Positions 46,701-56,831 of a DNA stretch of 64,000 nt are shown one piece after another. How positions within the stretch are numbered: the stretch's first letter is position 1; every line of letters begins with the position of its first letter. Source of the stretch: Amoebophrya sp. A120. Its lineage: Eukaryota > Sar > Dinophyceae > Syndiniales > Amoebophryaceae. The DNA lies in contig CAJINV010000012.1 of the NCBI GenBank assembly GCA_905178155.1, positions 2,333,407 to 2,397,406 on the forward strand. Direction: 5' to 3'. Position numbers and translations under genes: made by a program. The notes beneath the pieces are model-generated. The model did not search any database, had not been told where the DNA came from, and worked only from the letters and a program-made list of their open reading frames with translations.

Positions 46701-49700
46701 TGCATCACAGAATTACACTTACACAGTTTTTTTCTTGCATAAATTCTCCAGATCCACCGAACTCGCCAAAATCTATCCTGTGCAAAAGTATCGTACTCGT
46801 AGTAATCGCAGTCATGCATTACAAACTTTCATCCCAACGGAAAACAGCATGACAAATTCCCTTTGTCATGCTGAACGAATTTGTCATGCGATTTCTACTA
46901 GTACGATGCTTTTGCAATGCATAAAACCCCTTCCTCGTCGATTTTTCGGTCCAGAATGATCGACTTCGGGACCTTGGGGACCGTGCCGAGGTTTTCGCAG
47001 CTTCGGAAGTAGGTGGCGACGGACAAATTTGACACCTGCTGCGCGGACAGGTCTAAGCTCTTCATTCCCGGCCGGTTCGTTTTGGACTCCGGGGTCTTCT
47101 TCAAGTAGTTTTGGTCGGAGAGTTTTTGATGCCGCCGAAAGTAGGCGTTCAGCTCCTTCCGTCTTTTCACATTCTCGGAATCCATGTTGCTGTCCTCGAC
47201 CAGCTCCAAATAGGACCCGCTCGCCATGCATCCTGTGCAAAAGTATCGTACTCGTAGTAATTGCATTTATGCATTACAAATCTCTTTTTCAAGCTAAATC
47301 AGCATTACAAACTTAATTTGTAATGCTGGGGTAATTTGTAATGCAAATTTATACGACTACGATACTTTTGCAATCCATACCATGATTGACTGGTCAATGG
47401 GTACCCCGTGGCGATGGTACAGAATCTTCTCCCCCGTGACGCTGTCGTACTGCTCCTGCGAATGTTGTTATGCAAGAAAACACACTGTGTAAGTGATGTA
47501 AGTCTGTGATGCATAAAATACGAAACAATATCCACTCGTCATGCTGGCCAGCCATAGTGTCCTCCTCTACCTCTGCTCATAGTACTTACGTCGTGTTTTC
47601 ACTTCACGTGCTAGAAGCTGCGCAGCATGACAGGATTTCTTTTTCCTGCAGAGCGAATTTGTCATGCTAATGCCCTAAGTAGACCGACGCCTCACTACAC
47701 TAACACACTTTTTTTCATCTCGGATAGTTGGTGCTGCATGTCGGGTAAACCGAACGCTCGCAACAAAAAATCCGGGTCTCGCGACGGTTTCTCTGTGGTG
47801 GAAGATTCCGAATTTGAGGAGTCCGAGGACTCTGGCCGAGATTGCTGCGGGGGGAGGTTGGGATTACCCATCTGCTGCTGCGAACTGCTCGGATGGTTAT
47901 TTACCACGTCTTCCTCCGAGCCGCCTGTGTCTTTCATACTCGGCCCGATCAAGTCGTATGGATCCGCCGGCATCGTTCTCTCTTTATGGATTGCAGAAGT
48001 ATCGTATTCGTATAAATGCATGACAAATTCCCCCAGCATGAGAAATGAAATTTGTAATGCGGATTTTTCTTGAGAAAAAAACTTGTAATGCATGACTGCA
48101 ATAGGAGTGCGATACTTTTGCACAGGATACTCTTCAACCCGGGACGATTTCAAGCCGTGCAGATTCCTTATCCCACGAAAAAACTGCTTCACTGTGATAA
48201 TTTTGCAAGATCTGCATCACAAGTTTCTATACACATGACAAAGAAAATTCGTCATGCGCACTTCCAAAGGGAAATAACACTCTCAAAGAGCCAAGGTCTT
48301 GCAGGAGTGGCAAGACAAATAGTTCTGTGTTCCATTTTATGCATCACAAGTTCACAGTGAAACAGTTTTTTCTCGTGATATTCCTGCCTGGGTGCGCCTT
48401 TGCGACATCCTTCATCTGGTTGCGCCACTTGGGCCACTTTTTCGTCAGGATTTTCTCGTGATACGACTTATGCAACACAAATTTCAACCCGAACCCGTAC
48501 AGGTACAGAGAATGCGAATGCCACCTGCACTTGTCCTCGTGCTGAATAGGATCTAGAGGCAAGGATTTTTGTCATGCAGGAATCTTCAAATTTGTACCTG
48601 TGCGGGATCATGAAATTTGCTGTGGATACGAGTCCGCCTTTTTCACATCCACATGATACATGTTCCAGAATCGTTCCTCGGCCGCACGCTCCGCTGCTTG
48701 GACGCGCTCACCTGATTTGTTAAGCAAAGAAAAATTAAAATCACGGCTAGAAATCAAAGTGAACGAAAAAAATCTACGCATTTATACACAGGCCGAGTCC
48801 AAGGGTAGATCTTCGATTTCAAAAAAGAAAAAAACCGCTGAAAACATTCATTACTTCGTCGACGATTACAAGAATATTTAGACACTTTAACAAGAAGCAG
48901 AAGATCATGTGATAATGACCTCGACGCTATATTTATACGTTTTTCCATAAACTGCCCGCTGTCTCTTCCAACCTGCTCCTTTTTTGGCCCCAGAAACTCG
49001 ATAACAAACCGTTGCATGGCGATTTGCGTCTTTGACTTGAGGTTTTTTGCGTAGACCTTCTGGATACAGTTCAGCAAGGCCTTATGGGAGTGTCAGGTTT
49101 GAAATCGTCAAAGTTGAAATAGTTTGTGATGCATAAAATGCAAGCCACGCAATGCTTGTCTTGCTGAGTAGGCAAGGGAGGCAGATTGTAAACCTGTTGA
49201 GGGGTAGCAATAGAGCTGCTAAAGTAGCATGACAAAAGGCGTCTTCCTTGCCCAAACAGCATGACAAACTGGGTTTCGGATCTTCCCAAATTTGTCATGC
49301 ACCACTTAGAAACTGGGTCACAACTGACATGCATTTTATGCATGACAAATTATTTCAACTTTGTCGATTTCAAACCTGACGCTTCCATAGGCCTGTTCGG
49401 GCGTCGGTTTCTCTTTCGCGTCGTTCCGCGCATCTACCTCCTTTTTGTACGCAATTATGACCCGCTCAAGCGTTACAATCTCAAGCGTTGCAATAGAGTT
49501 GTATTGCATGATGACCATGACAGACCCGCACAGCGTTTCACTTTCTGCAATACAAATTTCGCCAGATTCCAGTGCGGTTTGGGACTCCAGAACTTGTCAT
49601 GAGCAATGCTGTGGGAGTAGGCTACTAGGTCATGCACCTTTTGCATCACAGATTTCCATGTTCTATTGTAACTACGTTTGAGATTGTAACAGCTGAGCGG

Positions 49701-50607
49701 GTTATAGCAATGTCGCCCAGCTTCTGCATCTCCTCCATTTTCTCGACGATTGTCGACAACCCATTCTTATCCCTGCGCAAAAGTACTTATATCTTCGCAC
49801 TCCTCCTGGTACTACTATTCGCAGCACTGCATGACAGATTTCATCCACTAGTACTAGTAATACCCAAGTCAGCATTACAATCTCCATTTTGCGACTTGAA
49901 AATAAACTTTGTGAAGATGGTGCTCATGCTATTGTACTACTTTTGCAATGCGTAATTTTGCATTTGCTGCACATCTATGCACTGCAAAAGTATCGTACTC
50001 GTATAAATGCATTACAAATTTTAACAGCATGAGAAATAAAATTTGTAATGCTCATCTGCCTTGAGAACAAGGTTTGTAATGCAAGACTTGCATTAGCATT
50101 TATACGAGTACGATACTTTTGCACAGGATAACATCGAACTCGTCGTCTTGGAAATCCGTGAGTTTCTGAATCTGCGGCATCGTCAGGAAAAATCCCCAAA
50201 CTCCCCATTATATATACTCACAATGGAAATTTGTGATGCTGATTCGTGACCACAAATCAGCTCTGTCTTGCATATGAGGCAAGTGGGAGCCGTGTGGCGC
50301 ATTCCACAGCCAAGCTGCCATGCGCTTTTGCCTATTGCAAAGCTGTCTGTCATGCCTGAGTGTGAGTGCTAGCCTTTTGCATAAGTTCCTCATCAGGCCG
50401 CTTAGGACTTGCCTGCAAGCGCTTTCTGCAATACAGCGCTGATCTGTGTACACAAATCCAGCAACAGAGATTTCCGTTTCAATATGGGGAGGGGGCTTTT
50501 TTCACTTTGATATGCGGCTCCCGGAGCAGCTCCCCACCAGTGGACAGGGAGGAGGCAGACCCGCTGCGACCGTGCAGGTCCATCGTTGAGGAGGAACCGA
50601 CGACCAT
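40709..50607 (-). CDS. Leucine-rich-repeat (RNI-like) protein
   Basis: About 1,340 codons in some 30 exons; ATG at 50607 with an in-frame TAG just upstream, TGA at 40709. The N-terminus is helical (IVEKMEEMQKLGDIA, RERVQAAERAAEERFW), then come leucine-rich repeats: MKSLDLSAQQVSNLSVATYF, VDLENLDLTDYDLQAYY, IKTLRLGLNRFSDKGVAKF, PKILILNLSGIPTLF, LQEVNVADTGLG, IRKLDLSSNYIGKDGFLALG, MEYLSLKGSQLSYF and NLIHLDVADNPHTKDGLR. Two later exons carry one module each: DPNGNYVLRLDKPSDRAVLK and NPTGRYSLLIENPTDRSMAE, sharing G-x-Y-x-L and P-x-DR. RNI-type LRR proteins are usually protein-binding scaffolds; no partner is evident. Two junctions (43633-43760 and near 44518-44632) are not settled. Confidence 0.8.
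40905..41050. mobile_element. Introner, family A (orientation 1)
   Basis: 146 bp with both ends of the TATGAANTGCAAAAG type. Direct repeat CAAC. Joins GKAL|NYYT. Confidence 0.92.
41155..41390. mobile_element. Introner, family E
   Basis: 236 bp, shortened repeat GA, ends partly eroded (GTGCACAAGTCCCCTCCC). Joins LGKV|RCFR. Confidence 0.8.
41622..41783. mobile_element. Introner, family A (orientation 1)
   Basis: 162 bp, direct repeat ACTG. Joins KDCSQ|YGDR. Confidence 0.9.
42062..42239. mobile_element. Introner, family H
   Basis: 178 bp, direct repeat TAGC, ends TATCCACAGTAGATTTATTC and GGAAATTTGTATTGCATA. Carries an internal inverted repeat (GATGGCAAGTTACTTGCCATC). Joins APLL|TQFI. Confidence 0.88.
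42468..42698. mobile_element. Introner, family E
   Basis: 231 bp, direct repeat TTCTT. Joins GNK|KQDE. Confidence 0.9.
42743..42950. mobile_element. Introner, family L
   Basis: 208 bp, ends TATCGCAAGAAAAAACTTTT and AACAGTTTTTTCGTGGGATA, direct repeat TCCTG. Joins RPQ|DSPN. Confidence 0.9.
43045..43159. mobile_element. Introner, family F
   Basis: 115 bp, ends TATCCACAGAAAGAAACGCA and TTTTTTTCTGTGGATA, direct repeat CTGAA. Joins KPFQ|DEAK. Confidence 0.92.
43229..43509. mobile_element. Introner, family G, decayed
   Basis: 281 bp. The ends (CTGCTGGGTCCGG and AGACCCAGACTACATA) are recognisably family G but eroded, and no direct repeat is left. Joining YIMGK|LYEF keeps frame. Confidence 0.65.
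43633..43760 (-). other. Probable GT-AG intron (acceptor uncertain)
   Basis: Donor GAG ATG|GTATGA is clear. The acceptor that keeps the downstream frame (CTGAAG|CAC) has no pyrimidine tract, so the exact 3' end is tentative. Confidence 0.45.
43801..43943. mobile_element. Introner, family A (orientation 2)
   Basis: 143 bp with the longest direct repeat in the window, TAAAACG (7 bp). Joins CSF|YFKT. Confidence 0.9.
44153..44302. mobile_element. Introner, family A (orientation 1)
   Basis: 150 bp, direct repeat AGGCA. Joins LRC|LLKL. Confidence 0.92.
44374..44423. mobile_element. Candidate 50-bp remnant introner
   Basis: Flanked by GTT copies. It starts ATGCAATACAAAAT, contains CCCCTACCCCTCCCCAC, and must be removed to keep frame (ENHQN|PNNNLIH). 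It may be a family C or E remnant. Confidence 0.5.
44518..44632 (-). other. Inferred intron without canonical ends
   Basis: The frames of FADLVLC and ELLAIIDERNGRCG can only be joined if about 115 bp between them is removed. Neither GT-AG nor a clear direct-repeat solution keeps frame, so the boundaries are approximate. Confidence 0.4.
44890..45219. mobile_element. Introner, family C
   Basis: 330 bp, direct repeat GCATT, C-rich/G-rich arms. Joins PASQM|PPLE. Confidence 0.9.
45274..45482. mobile_element. Introner, family I
   Basis: 209 bp, direct repeat CAATT, ends TATGCAAAAAAAAAATTG and ACAGTTTTTTTCTTGGATA. Joins DAEL|KELT. Confidence 0.9.
45957..46151 (-). other. Canonical GT-AG intron
   Basis: AAG|GTACAAC...TTCCTAG|ACC; joins AVKIK|TLRL within a leucine-rich repeat. 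Confidence 0.85.
46258..46499 (-). other. GT-AG intron holding a decayed introner end
   Basis: CAG GC|GTACTAT...ATCTTTAG|T GAG; joins YDLQA|EVPV. Near 46277 it contains TATCCCCAGTAAATCTTTAC, close to the family H end. Confidence 0.8.
46532..46740. mobile_element. Introner, family I
   Basis: 209 bp, direct repeat AAATT, ends TTATCCAAGAAAAAAACTG and CAGTTTTTTTCTTGCAT. Joins DLEN|LDLT. Confidence 0.92.
46772..46922. mobile_element. Introner, family A (orientation 2)
   Basis: 151 bp, direct repeat AAAA. Joins EEGV|LASS. Confidence 0.88.
47228..47379. mobile_element. Introner, family A (orientation 2)
   Basis: 152 bp, direct repeat CCAT. Joins DQSIM|ASGS. Confidence 0.9.
47468..47726. mobile_element. 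Introner, family I
   Basis: 259 bp, direct repeat GTTG. Joins DMQHQ|HSQE. Confidence 0.88.
47985..48129. mobile_element. Introner, family A (orientation 1)
   Basis: 145 bp, direct repeat CTCTT. Joins RVEE|RTMP. Confidence 0.9.
48169..48380. mobile_element. Introner, family L
   Basis: 212 bp, ends TATCCCACGAAAAAACTGCT and CAGTTTTTTCTCGTGATA, direct repeat TTCCT. Joins HPGR|NLHG. Confidence 0.92.
48561..48628. mobile_element. Short decayed introner, family H-like
   Basis: About 68 bp with one intact end (AAATTTGCTGTGGATA) and no matching far end. Removal joins KADS|PLDP in frame; the left boundary is approximate. Confidence 0.5.
48712..48937 (-). other. Canonical GT-AG intron
   Basis: GAA AAA C|GTATAAA...AAATCAG|GT GAG; joins FMEKR|ERVQ. 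Confidence 0.85.
49082..49388. mobile_element. Introner, family D
   Basis: 307 bp, direct repeat AGGCC. Joins PEQA|LLNC. Confidence 0.92.
49459..49702. mobile_element. Introner, family M
   Basis: 244 bp, single member. Inverted ends GACCCGCTCAAGCGTTACAA and TTGTAACAGCTGAGCGGGTT, direct repeat TAT. Joins GDIA|IIAY. The ends lack the TATC/TATG start of the other families. Confidence 0.78.
49766..49954. mobile_element. Introner, family A, divergent
   Basis: 189 bp. Ends are family A (ATCCCTGCGCAAAAGTACTT and ACTTTTGCAATGCGTA) but the interior has drifted. Direct repeat ATT. Joins QQMQN|GLST. Confidence 0.8.
49976..50130. mobile_element. Introner, family A (orientation 1)
   Basis: 155 bp, direct repeat ACATC. 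Joins DEFDV|QQMQ. Only 21 nt of exon separate it from the previous introner. Confidence 0.92.
50179..50512. mobile_element. Introner, family C
   Basis: 334 bp, 6-bp direct repeat TGCGGC. First intron of the leucine-rich-repeat gene; joins LREPQ|IQKL. Confidence 0.88.
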
Positions 50608-52649
50608 GATGTTTTGCGACGCCGGCTAGCACTACGGAAGCGGGACGAAGTTCTCGCTTCCAGTTGTAGTTGGGCTTACAACTTTCAGCACCAGATAATT
50701 CTAGCGTGGACCTCCGCCCCAGATGAAGGCCGCGAGCACTGCTCGCCGACTCCGATGTGAGTAGCTGGCCCCTGCTCCACCAGCTAAATTATCAATATCT
50801 TCGTCTTCCCTATTCCACCTCCTTCTAGCTACTACTAGGAGCGTCGCTTATTCTAATTCGAGGGATGAACGGGGGGGCCCTTGCGGCTGTGGCGGAAGAA
50901 GTGGGCAAGATTTTCATCGTTCGTAGCGGTTGCAATGTCCTCGCCCTCGCCGTTTTGGAGGAAATATAGGTCCCCGTGATCGGCATCATGGAGTGCATCT
51001 TCATCTTCATCTTATTGTTGACATGATTAATATACGATGTCACAAGTCACAATCTTAGCTCCACCACGACCTTCATATTGAAGCTCTTATGGTGTTTCGT
51101 TTCGCGTTTCCGACGACCAGTGCACACAGGTGCCATCTTCGTTCAGCTCTCAGAGAACTTGACGTCCGGTGGAGCCGCAGCTGCACCATAGGCTCTCATG
51201 ACAGCCGCACGACACACGTGCAAGAACTGTCCTGACTCTCTTCATGCCGCGGCCTGACAACTCGCTCGTCAAAGTTCTACTTACACAGGAGCATCGAAGA
51301 TGATCGGTATGCGCTTTTTTTACTTTTGCAACCGCAACAGTGCTGTCGTTGAAGAGCCACCCATTGATTGAAGATAGAGATGATCATACCCTCTGCGCCA
51401 GTGACTCTCGTCGGGAGACAGAAAATTTTTTGAACAGCAAGAAATATTGTTGCTTTTTTGAAGAACACGAAACAGCCGCCAGCCCGCACGAAACAGCCTG
51501 CCGCAACAGGTCGATTTTGCGAGAACCGCAAAACGGCGACTACACTGTGCTGTTTTTTTTTTTTCAATGTGGGAGCAGGGAGTAGATATATGGTTGTCAC
51601 AAGTTGTCCTCGTGTTTCGCGTGTCGATGTCGTCGAATATTTTTTCCAAATTTGGGATACAATAAATCTCGTCCTGCCGCGAATAATTCTTATGTATTTG
51701 ACACGAATTTCAATTTCTATGAGTACGTTTTTGAGTACGAGGAGCCGCAGCGATAGCCCGTGCAACTAGTAGCTACAGAAGTAGTAGTAGAACTTCAACT
51801 TCTAATTGCATTCCCTTCCTCCTCCTCCTCGATACAACATGTGCCACCCAAAGAGAAGCTGCGATACTACTCGGCGATCGGGTTACAACCGCGGTAGGAG
51901 TTGGTTCGGAAACGTCGTGTCACGAAAGTCTTAGGACAATTTGATAAAAAACTCTTACTTCCTGGGATCCTCGTCTTTGTGGGTGGTGCGTGGTGGATTT
52001 CAGTTTGGATAAGGATTATACTCTACTTGCGGTCGTGAGGACAGTCATTCGCGATCGTGTTGGGTCGTCATCAAGCAGGGGAGCTGCAAGAGACTAATAC
52101 TACTTAATATTTTAATAACCGCGTAGGCAAGTTGTGTACTAGAAATACTAGCACGCGTTAGTGTAACAAGATATGAATCAGAATCTCGAAAAGAAAAAAT
52201 GTACATTTTGTGTGAAGAAGTATTGACTCTTATGCAACAATGGAAGAAAAAAAAAGGAGTTTGTTACTCTGTGTAGGATAATTTTAGTAAAGAAATTTGC
52301 GTTCATTTTACCAACTTGAGATGTACATAGGATTAAAAAACGAGTAGTTTGAAATAGTAGAATTTGGATAAAAACGATAAAGAAACTGAAACTGAATACA
52401 AACTGGAGTGTCAAATTTTTATCTACGGAATAAAGAACGAGCCTTGATGTCGTGGATATTTTGTCTGAATTATCACGAAACACGGCCAGTAAGGGGCTAC
52501 TGAGTTTGTCGATGATCTTATTCGCGGTTGCACTTCATCTGCTGAAGCTGATGTCTCAACATCTTTACTTCTACGCCGCGATAGAAATAGTCATGTTCTA
52601 AAATGGATCATCAAAAGTAGTAGTAGACCGTATTCTTAATATAACAGTT
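50608..52649. other. Intergenic, no gene seen
   Basis: Two kilobases of AT-rich DNA upstream of the leucine-rich-repeat gene. Short ORFs only; no introner ends, repeats or RNA genes recognised. Confidence 0.6.
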
Positions 52650-55435
52650 TTAGCCCTCCATAGACGCGCCGATCCGGCTGGAGGTTCCGAGGAAATCTCC
52701 ACTGTACGCTCCGGAGTTGTAGTCGCCCAGGGTTTTTCGGAGCAACGGGCTGCCCACCGGGGCCGGCGGCGGGCCCACGCAGAGGGAACCGACTGGGGGA
52801 ACGTACTTCGGGTCCACTTCGTTCAAGATGTCATGCATGGTTTGCTTCGCAAATTCGAAGTTGTTTGCGTGCGGATGCGCATCGATCTCAGGCTCATCGG
52901 GGTCGTGCACCTTGTAGTCGGACTCGGCAACACCTGAAGATTTTTGTAAATCCACTTACGCATTACAAATCCCACCCTAGTAGAGCTAGAGGCACATGAT
53001 CCGCATTACAAATGCCATTTCTCGTGCAGCTCAGGGAATTTGTCATGCTCATGCAACAACTATCATATCCATCGTGTTAAACAAGTTTTATTTGATCGTA
53101 TCTATACCCATAATAGCCTGTCGCACGGTTTTCATGACGCCCTTGCTGGTGTCGGTTTTCGCGATGATGTCGGAAATTTCGAACTGGAGTGTTGAGATCT
53201 GGTGGCTTATCGTAAAGAAAAATCCCCCCTCCCCATATCGAAAAGGCACGCCTCAGAGAATTCGCGATGCTGATTTGTGACCGCAAATCGTGTCTGTCTT
53301 GCAAGAAAGCAACGGCATATGCTCCGCCCCATTATGCAAGCGCTTTGTAATGCTGTTGGACCTACCGCATAGATAGACATCCCTCATGCTACTTGCCGAG
53401 GCCAGAACCTCTCTACATTGGCATGGTATGGGCCTGCAGTCCTCCACTGCAAGACAGAGCTGATTTGTGTACACAAATCCAGCAACAGAGGTTTACGGCT
53501 CGATATGGGGAGGGGGGATTTTTCATTTTGATATGGTTCTGTTTCTCGATCACGCTGCCCATCTCGCTTAAACTGGCTTCGTGTCGCTTCTTATGAAAGT
53601 GCACAACTCCGCCTCCCCCTCATTTGTCATGCAAAATGCCTAATTTACGCCTTGGCTCTTGGCACTGTTTGCATGACAAGTAGTTCTAGCAGTCCAAATA
53701 GCACTACAATCGTGTCCAAATTTGTCATGCAAAACCGGTAATCTTGTTGATGCTTGTATTGCTGTTCATGCAATACAAATGAGGGGGAGGGGGAGTCGTG
53801 CACTTTCATACTTCTCCATGGCCTCTAACTTCTTCTGCAAAGCCTCTTCCCGCCGGTCCATCAGCGCTTGGCAGTCTCGGTGCAGTTGGTCGATGTCCTC
53901 TTGCTTGCTGTTATAGTGGGTTTTTTGTAAAATTGGAAATGCGCATGAAGATGAAGATCATCATCTTCACGGAAGTATATAAAAGTCGACTATTAGAAGT
54001 AGTTCCTCTTGCAGAAGGAGCCCCGCGCAGCATGGAAAAAAGGTGAAATTGAAGACAGATGAGATATCGATATCAAAGTAGAAACAACAAGATGTTTATG
54101 AAAATAATCTTATTATACCCCTCCAACTTCCTGTCGCTAAAGGTCTCGAATGTGTATCCCTTCCAGCTGGCGAAGACGGCGGACTTCAGCCCGCCCGAAC
54201 TCGTGGTCATGTACTTGGATATCCTATGTAAAAACGTCCCCACACCAGAGTGAACATGGGGAATGCGCTAGACAAATCAGCCAGCTTTGGTTGTTTCGCA
54301 TGACAAAGTTGGCTTCGTATTGTAATCCTATTCAGGTAGTGTAGCAGCATCACAGATCTACCACATCATGCTGATTATAGCATCACAAATTCCAAAACAC
54401 GACTAGAAAATGCTTCTCGTGGGGCTCCGCATGAGAAATTTTTTTGGCATGCAGATTGGCATGACAACTATGGAGTGGGGACGTTTTTACTCAGGATATT
54501 GGAAAAATTTTCCTTTTTCGTCGAGATGTACTTTTCCTTCCAGAAGTTGTTTACCTCGTACAACTATGCACTACAAATATGTCGGGGTCGGGAAATAAAA
54601 TGTTGTGATGCAAGAAAGGGAATAGAAGTCAGCGCACTGCAATGCGCTGCCCAGCATGACAAGTTTTTCCGTGCCTCTGAGTTGCGTACTCCGAATGAGA
54701 GGCTGCGTTTTTGCATGACAGACAGGAGGAGCTCTACCTCGCGGCCACGCAATACAGAGTTCAGAGTCATGCCGAACTAGCATGACAAATCTCACAATCT
54801 CCCAGACCCAGACATATTTACAATGCATAACAGCTCGGCCAACGTGGCCAACATTCCGTCAATCGAGGTGCAAACGGTCGTCGCGCGCTCCCACTGGTTT
54901 GCCAGTCGGTCATTGGCCTGGAATCGCTGGGGAATCGAGACCTGCTGTCCGGGGGCCGCAGGATTTCCGCTGTTGTTGCCGGCCTGGGAATTGGCCTGGG
55001 ACGAAACGGGGCTGTAGTTTTGTTGTGTAGTTATTTTACGATAGATTGATTTTGCGATGAACAAATTTTGGAACAACAGGATAAAAGTTGTACGTAAAAA
55101 CAAAATCAAAACAAAATCTTGCCGGAACTACTTGCTTTGATGACAACCGCAAGATAAATCGTTCTATCGTGAGGACCAGCTGCACGACACCAAAACATCC
55201 AGACTAGTTAGTACTGTGCAGGAAAGAGCTTTGTTACACCGCTCGCCGTGCGGGAAGTAAGATCGTGAACAATAGGTCGTATCAAGAAACAAGTATAATC
55301 AAAATCCAATCAATACGCTCCTGCAGTGCTGGTGGTGGGTGACTGCGCGACGGAGACGTTGAGGCGGACCGGCTGGATGCCTTGCAGCGGCTGCATCTGC
55401 GGCACCTTCAGCGGACCAGGTGGTATGGAAGCCAT
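52650..55435 (-). CDS. Coiled-coil protein, unknown function
   Basis: About 330 codons in eight exons; ATG at 55435 (MASIPPGPLKVPQMQPLQ), TAA at 52650. The assembled protein has a Gln/Ser/Pro-rich start, then ANDRLANQWERATTVCTSID, GMLATLAEL|YEVNNFWKEK, KSAVFASWKGYTFETFSDRK, a coiled coil (QEDIDQLHRDCQALMDRREE, ALQKKLEAMEK|RHEAS) and IEKQN|HQISTLQFEISDII. A less ordered Pro/Gly tail ends in SSRIGASMEG. Four introners (C, E, B, G) and three GT-AG introns were all joined in frame. Helical length and regular heptads suggest a structural or cytoskeletal role, but no family is recognised. Confidence 0.78.
52934..53107 (-). other. GT-AG intron containing a decayed family A core
   Basis: ATG G|GTATAG...TCTTCAG|GT GTT; joins RQAIMG|VAES. 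Inside, 52962-53050 matches the middle of family A (CCGCATTACAAATGCC, GGGAATTTGTCATGC) but both terminal repeats are gone. Confidence 0.82.
53216..53533. mobile_element. Introner, family C
   Basis: 318 bp, direct repeat TGG. Joins EKQN|HQIS. Confidence 0.88.
53592..53810. mobile_element. Introner, family E
   Basis: 219 bp, direct repeat CTTCT. Joins AMEK|RHEA. Confidence 0.92.
53908..54118 (-). other. Canonical GT-AG intron
   Basis: GAG GG|GTATAAT...ATAACAG|C AAG; joins RKLEG|KQED. Confidence 0.85.
54220..54498. mobile_element. Introner, family B
   Basis: 279 bp, ends TATCCTATGTAAAAACGTCC and ACGTTTTTACTCAGGATA, direct repeat TTGGA. Joins KENFS|KYMT. Confidence 0.92.
54564..54830. mobile_element. 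Introner, family G
   Basis: 267 bp; the direct repeat is worn (CAAC versus ACAG). Joins TLAEL|YEVN. Confidence 0.85.
55012..55316 (-). other. Canonical GT-AG intron
   Basis: GGA GC|GTATTG...ACTACAG|C CCC; joins TSTAGA|PVSS. Without it the first exon would stop after 41 codons. Confidence 0.8.
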
Positions 55436-56831
55436 TTTTCGACAAACCTTTTTTGTTCTACTTTCTCCGTACTAACTCCGACGATGAGTCAGTCGTGCGA
55501 AAAAAATTTTACGGGATTTCGTCCTGCTGTGATAGCAATGTCAACGAATGGGTCTGATACAGTCGTGAGAAAGAACTATATCAGTGGTTCTTCTACTACT
55601 ACTTGGGGGTATTAATTGAGAAAGGGGCGTGTTTGTTTGTCAGCAACGAGCGCGACGAAACAACAACTGTACCAAAGGTTTTGGCGACAATATTTATAAT
55701 CATAATGTGACGCTAGTAGTGCAGCTGTTGCCGAGAAACAAAATAGAAAGAAAAAAACAGTTATCCGGTGGTTGAACGAGAAGTAGGACGGTATAATTTG
55801 TTCTTATTTTTGATGGACGAAGAGCGGGCAAGTTGGAAGTAGTTGCACGTAAGAACGACGTCAGTATACTACAATTACAGCCGTCACGTCGACGAGACCG
55901 ATCTGGGCATTTTTCCGTGAAAAAAAAACCGAAACGCATGTCCTCAACGAGACCGAACTGTGCCGGTTTCTGCGATGAAAAAAAAGCCTAGCGTCAATAA
56001 ACCGACCATGTTCTTGATATATTTGCTTTATTTCGACGAAAAGGAGAAAACGAAACCGATTCCTTGTGTCGTGCTCCTTTTCAATTTTTGATTCTATTGC
56101 ACAAAGAAAAAGTGTACGCAATTCTACGTACAACTACCGAGTGAGATGAGAGACCTTCTCGTACTACTACTAGTTCCAGTTTTTTCGCACCGACACACAC
56201 ACTCAGCATGTCGAAATTATACAAATACGTAAAAACGAACCGCACATCATGGGCTCATAATTGTTCAGAGTGTAACGACCACGACCGTAAAAGTTGCACT
56301 TCTGTCTTACTTCATCGAAGACAAGCAGCATGTAGCGTCAGCTCGCAAATAAGGATTTGCTCCTCGAGAGCTATTATTTCATTCCCCGTTCGACGAGTTG
56401 TATACCATGCGACAATGACATGAATATCCTCATCGACATCGACTCATGCACATATGGAAGCGTAAGCGAGCAGCTTGCCTTAGTTGTAGAAGCAATCAAG
56501 TGCATCCAACGCTAGCTGCAGAAAGTAACTTTGAAACTTAAAGAAGAGATGCATAGAATGGGAACCTTCGAAGAAGGAAAATTTCCATGCCCAAAAAACT
56601 ATGCTGTTTCTCTTTACCGAATGAATTGTCGAAGTGAAAATGTGGAGCAAAATTGTGTGTCGACTATGTTGTGCCTGTGTGGCGGTGTACATCTACATCT
56701 AGAAGCACATGCATGAATGAATGATCTCCCGCAAAGGCAAAAAAAACCTCGATCTGTAGTTCATCGGCAGAAGTGTTGAAAAATATCCTTTTGCTTTTAT
56801 CGGAGATGGACCAGCAGCATATGAAGATCCT
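55436..56831. other. Intergenic, no gene seen
   Basis: Spacer upstream of the coiled-coil gene. Short ORFs only; no introner ends or repeats recognised. Confidence 0.6.
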
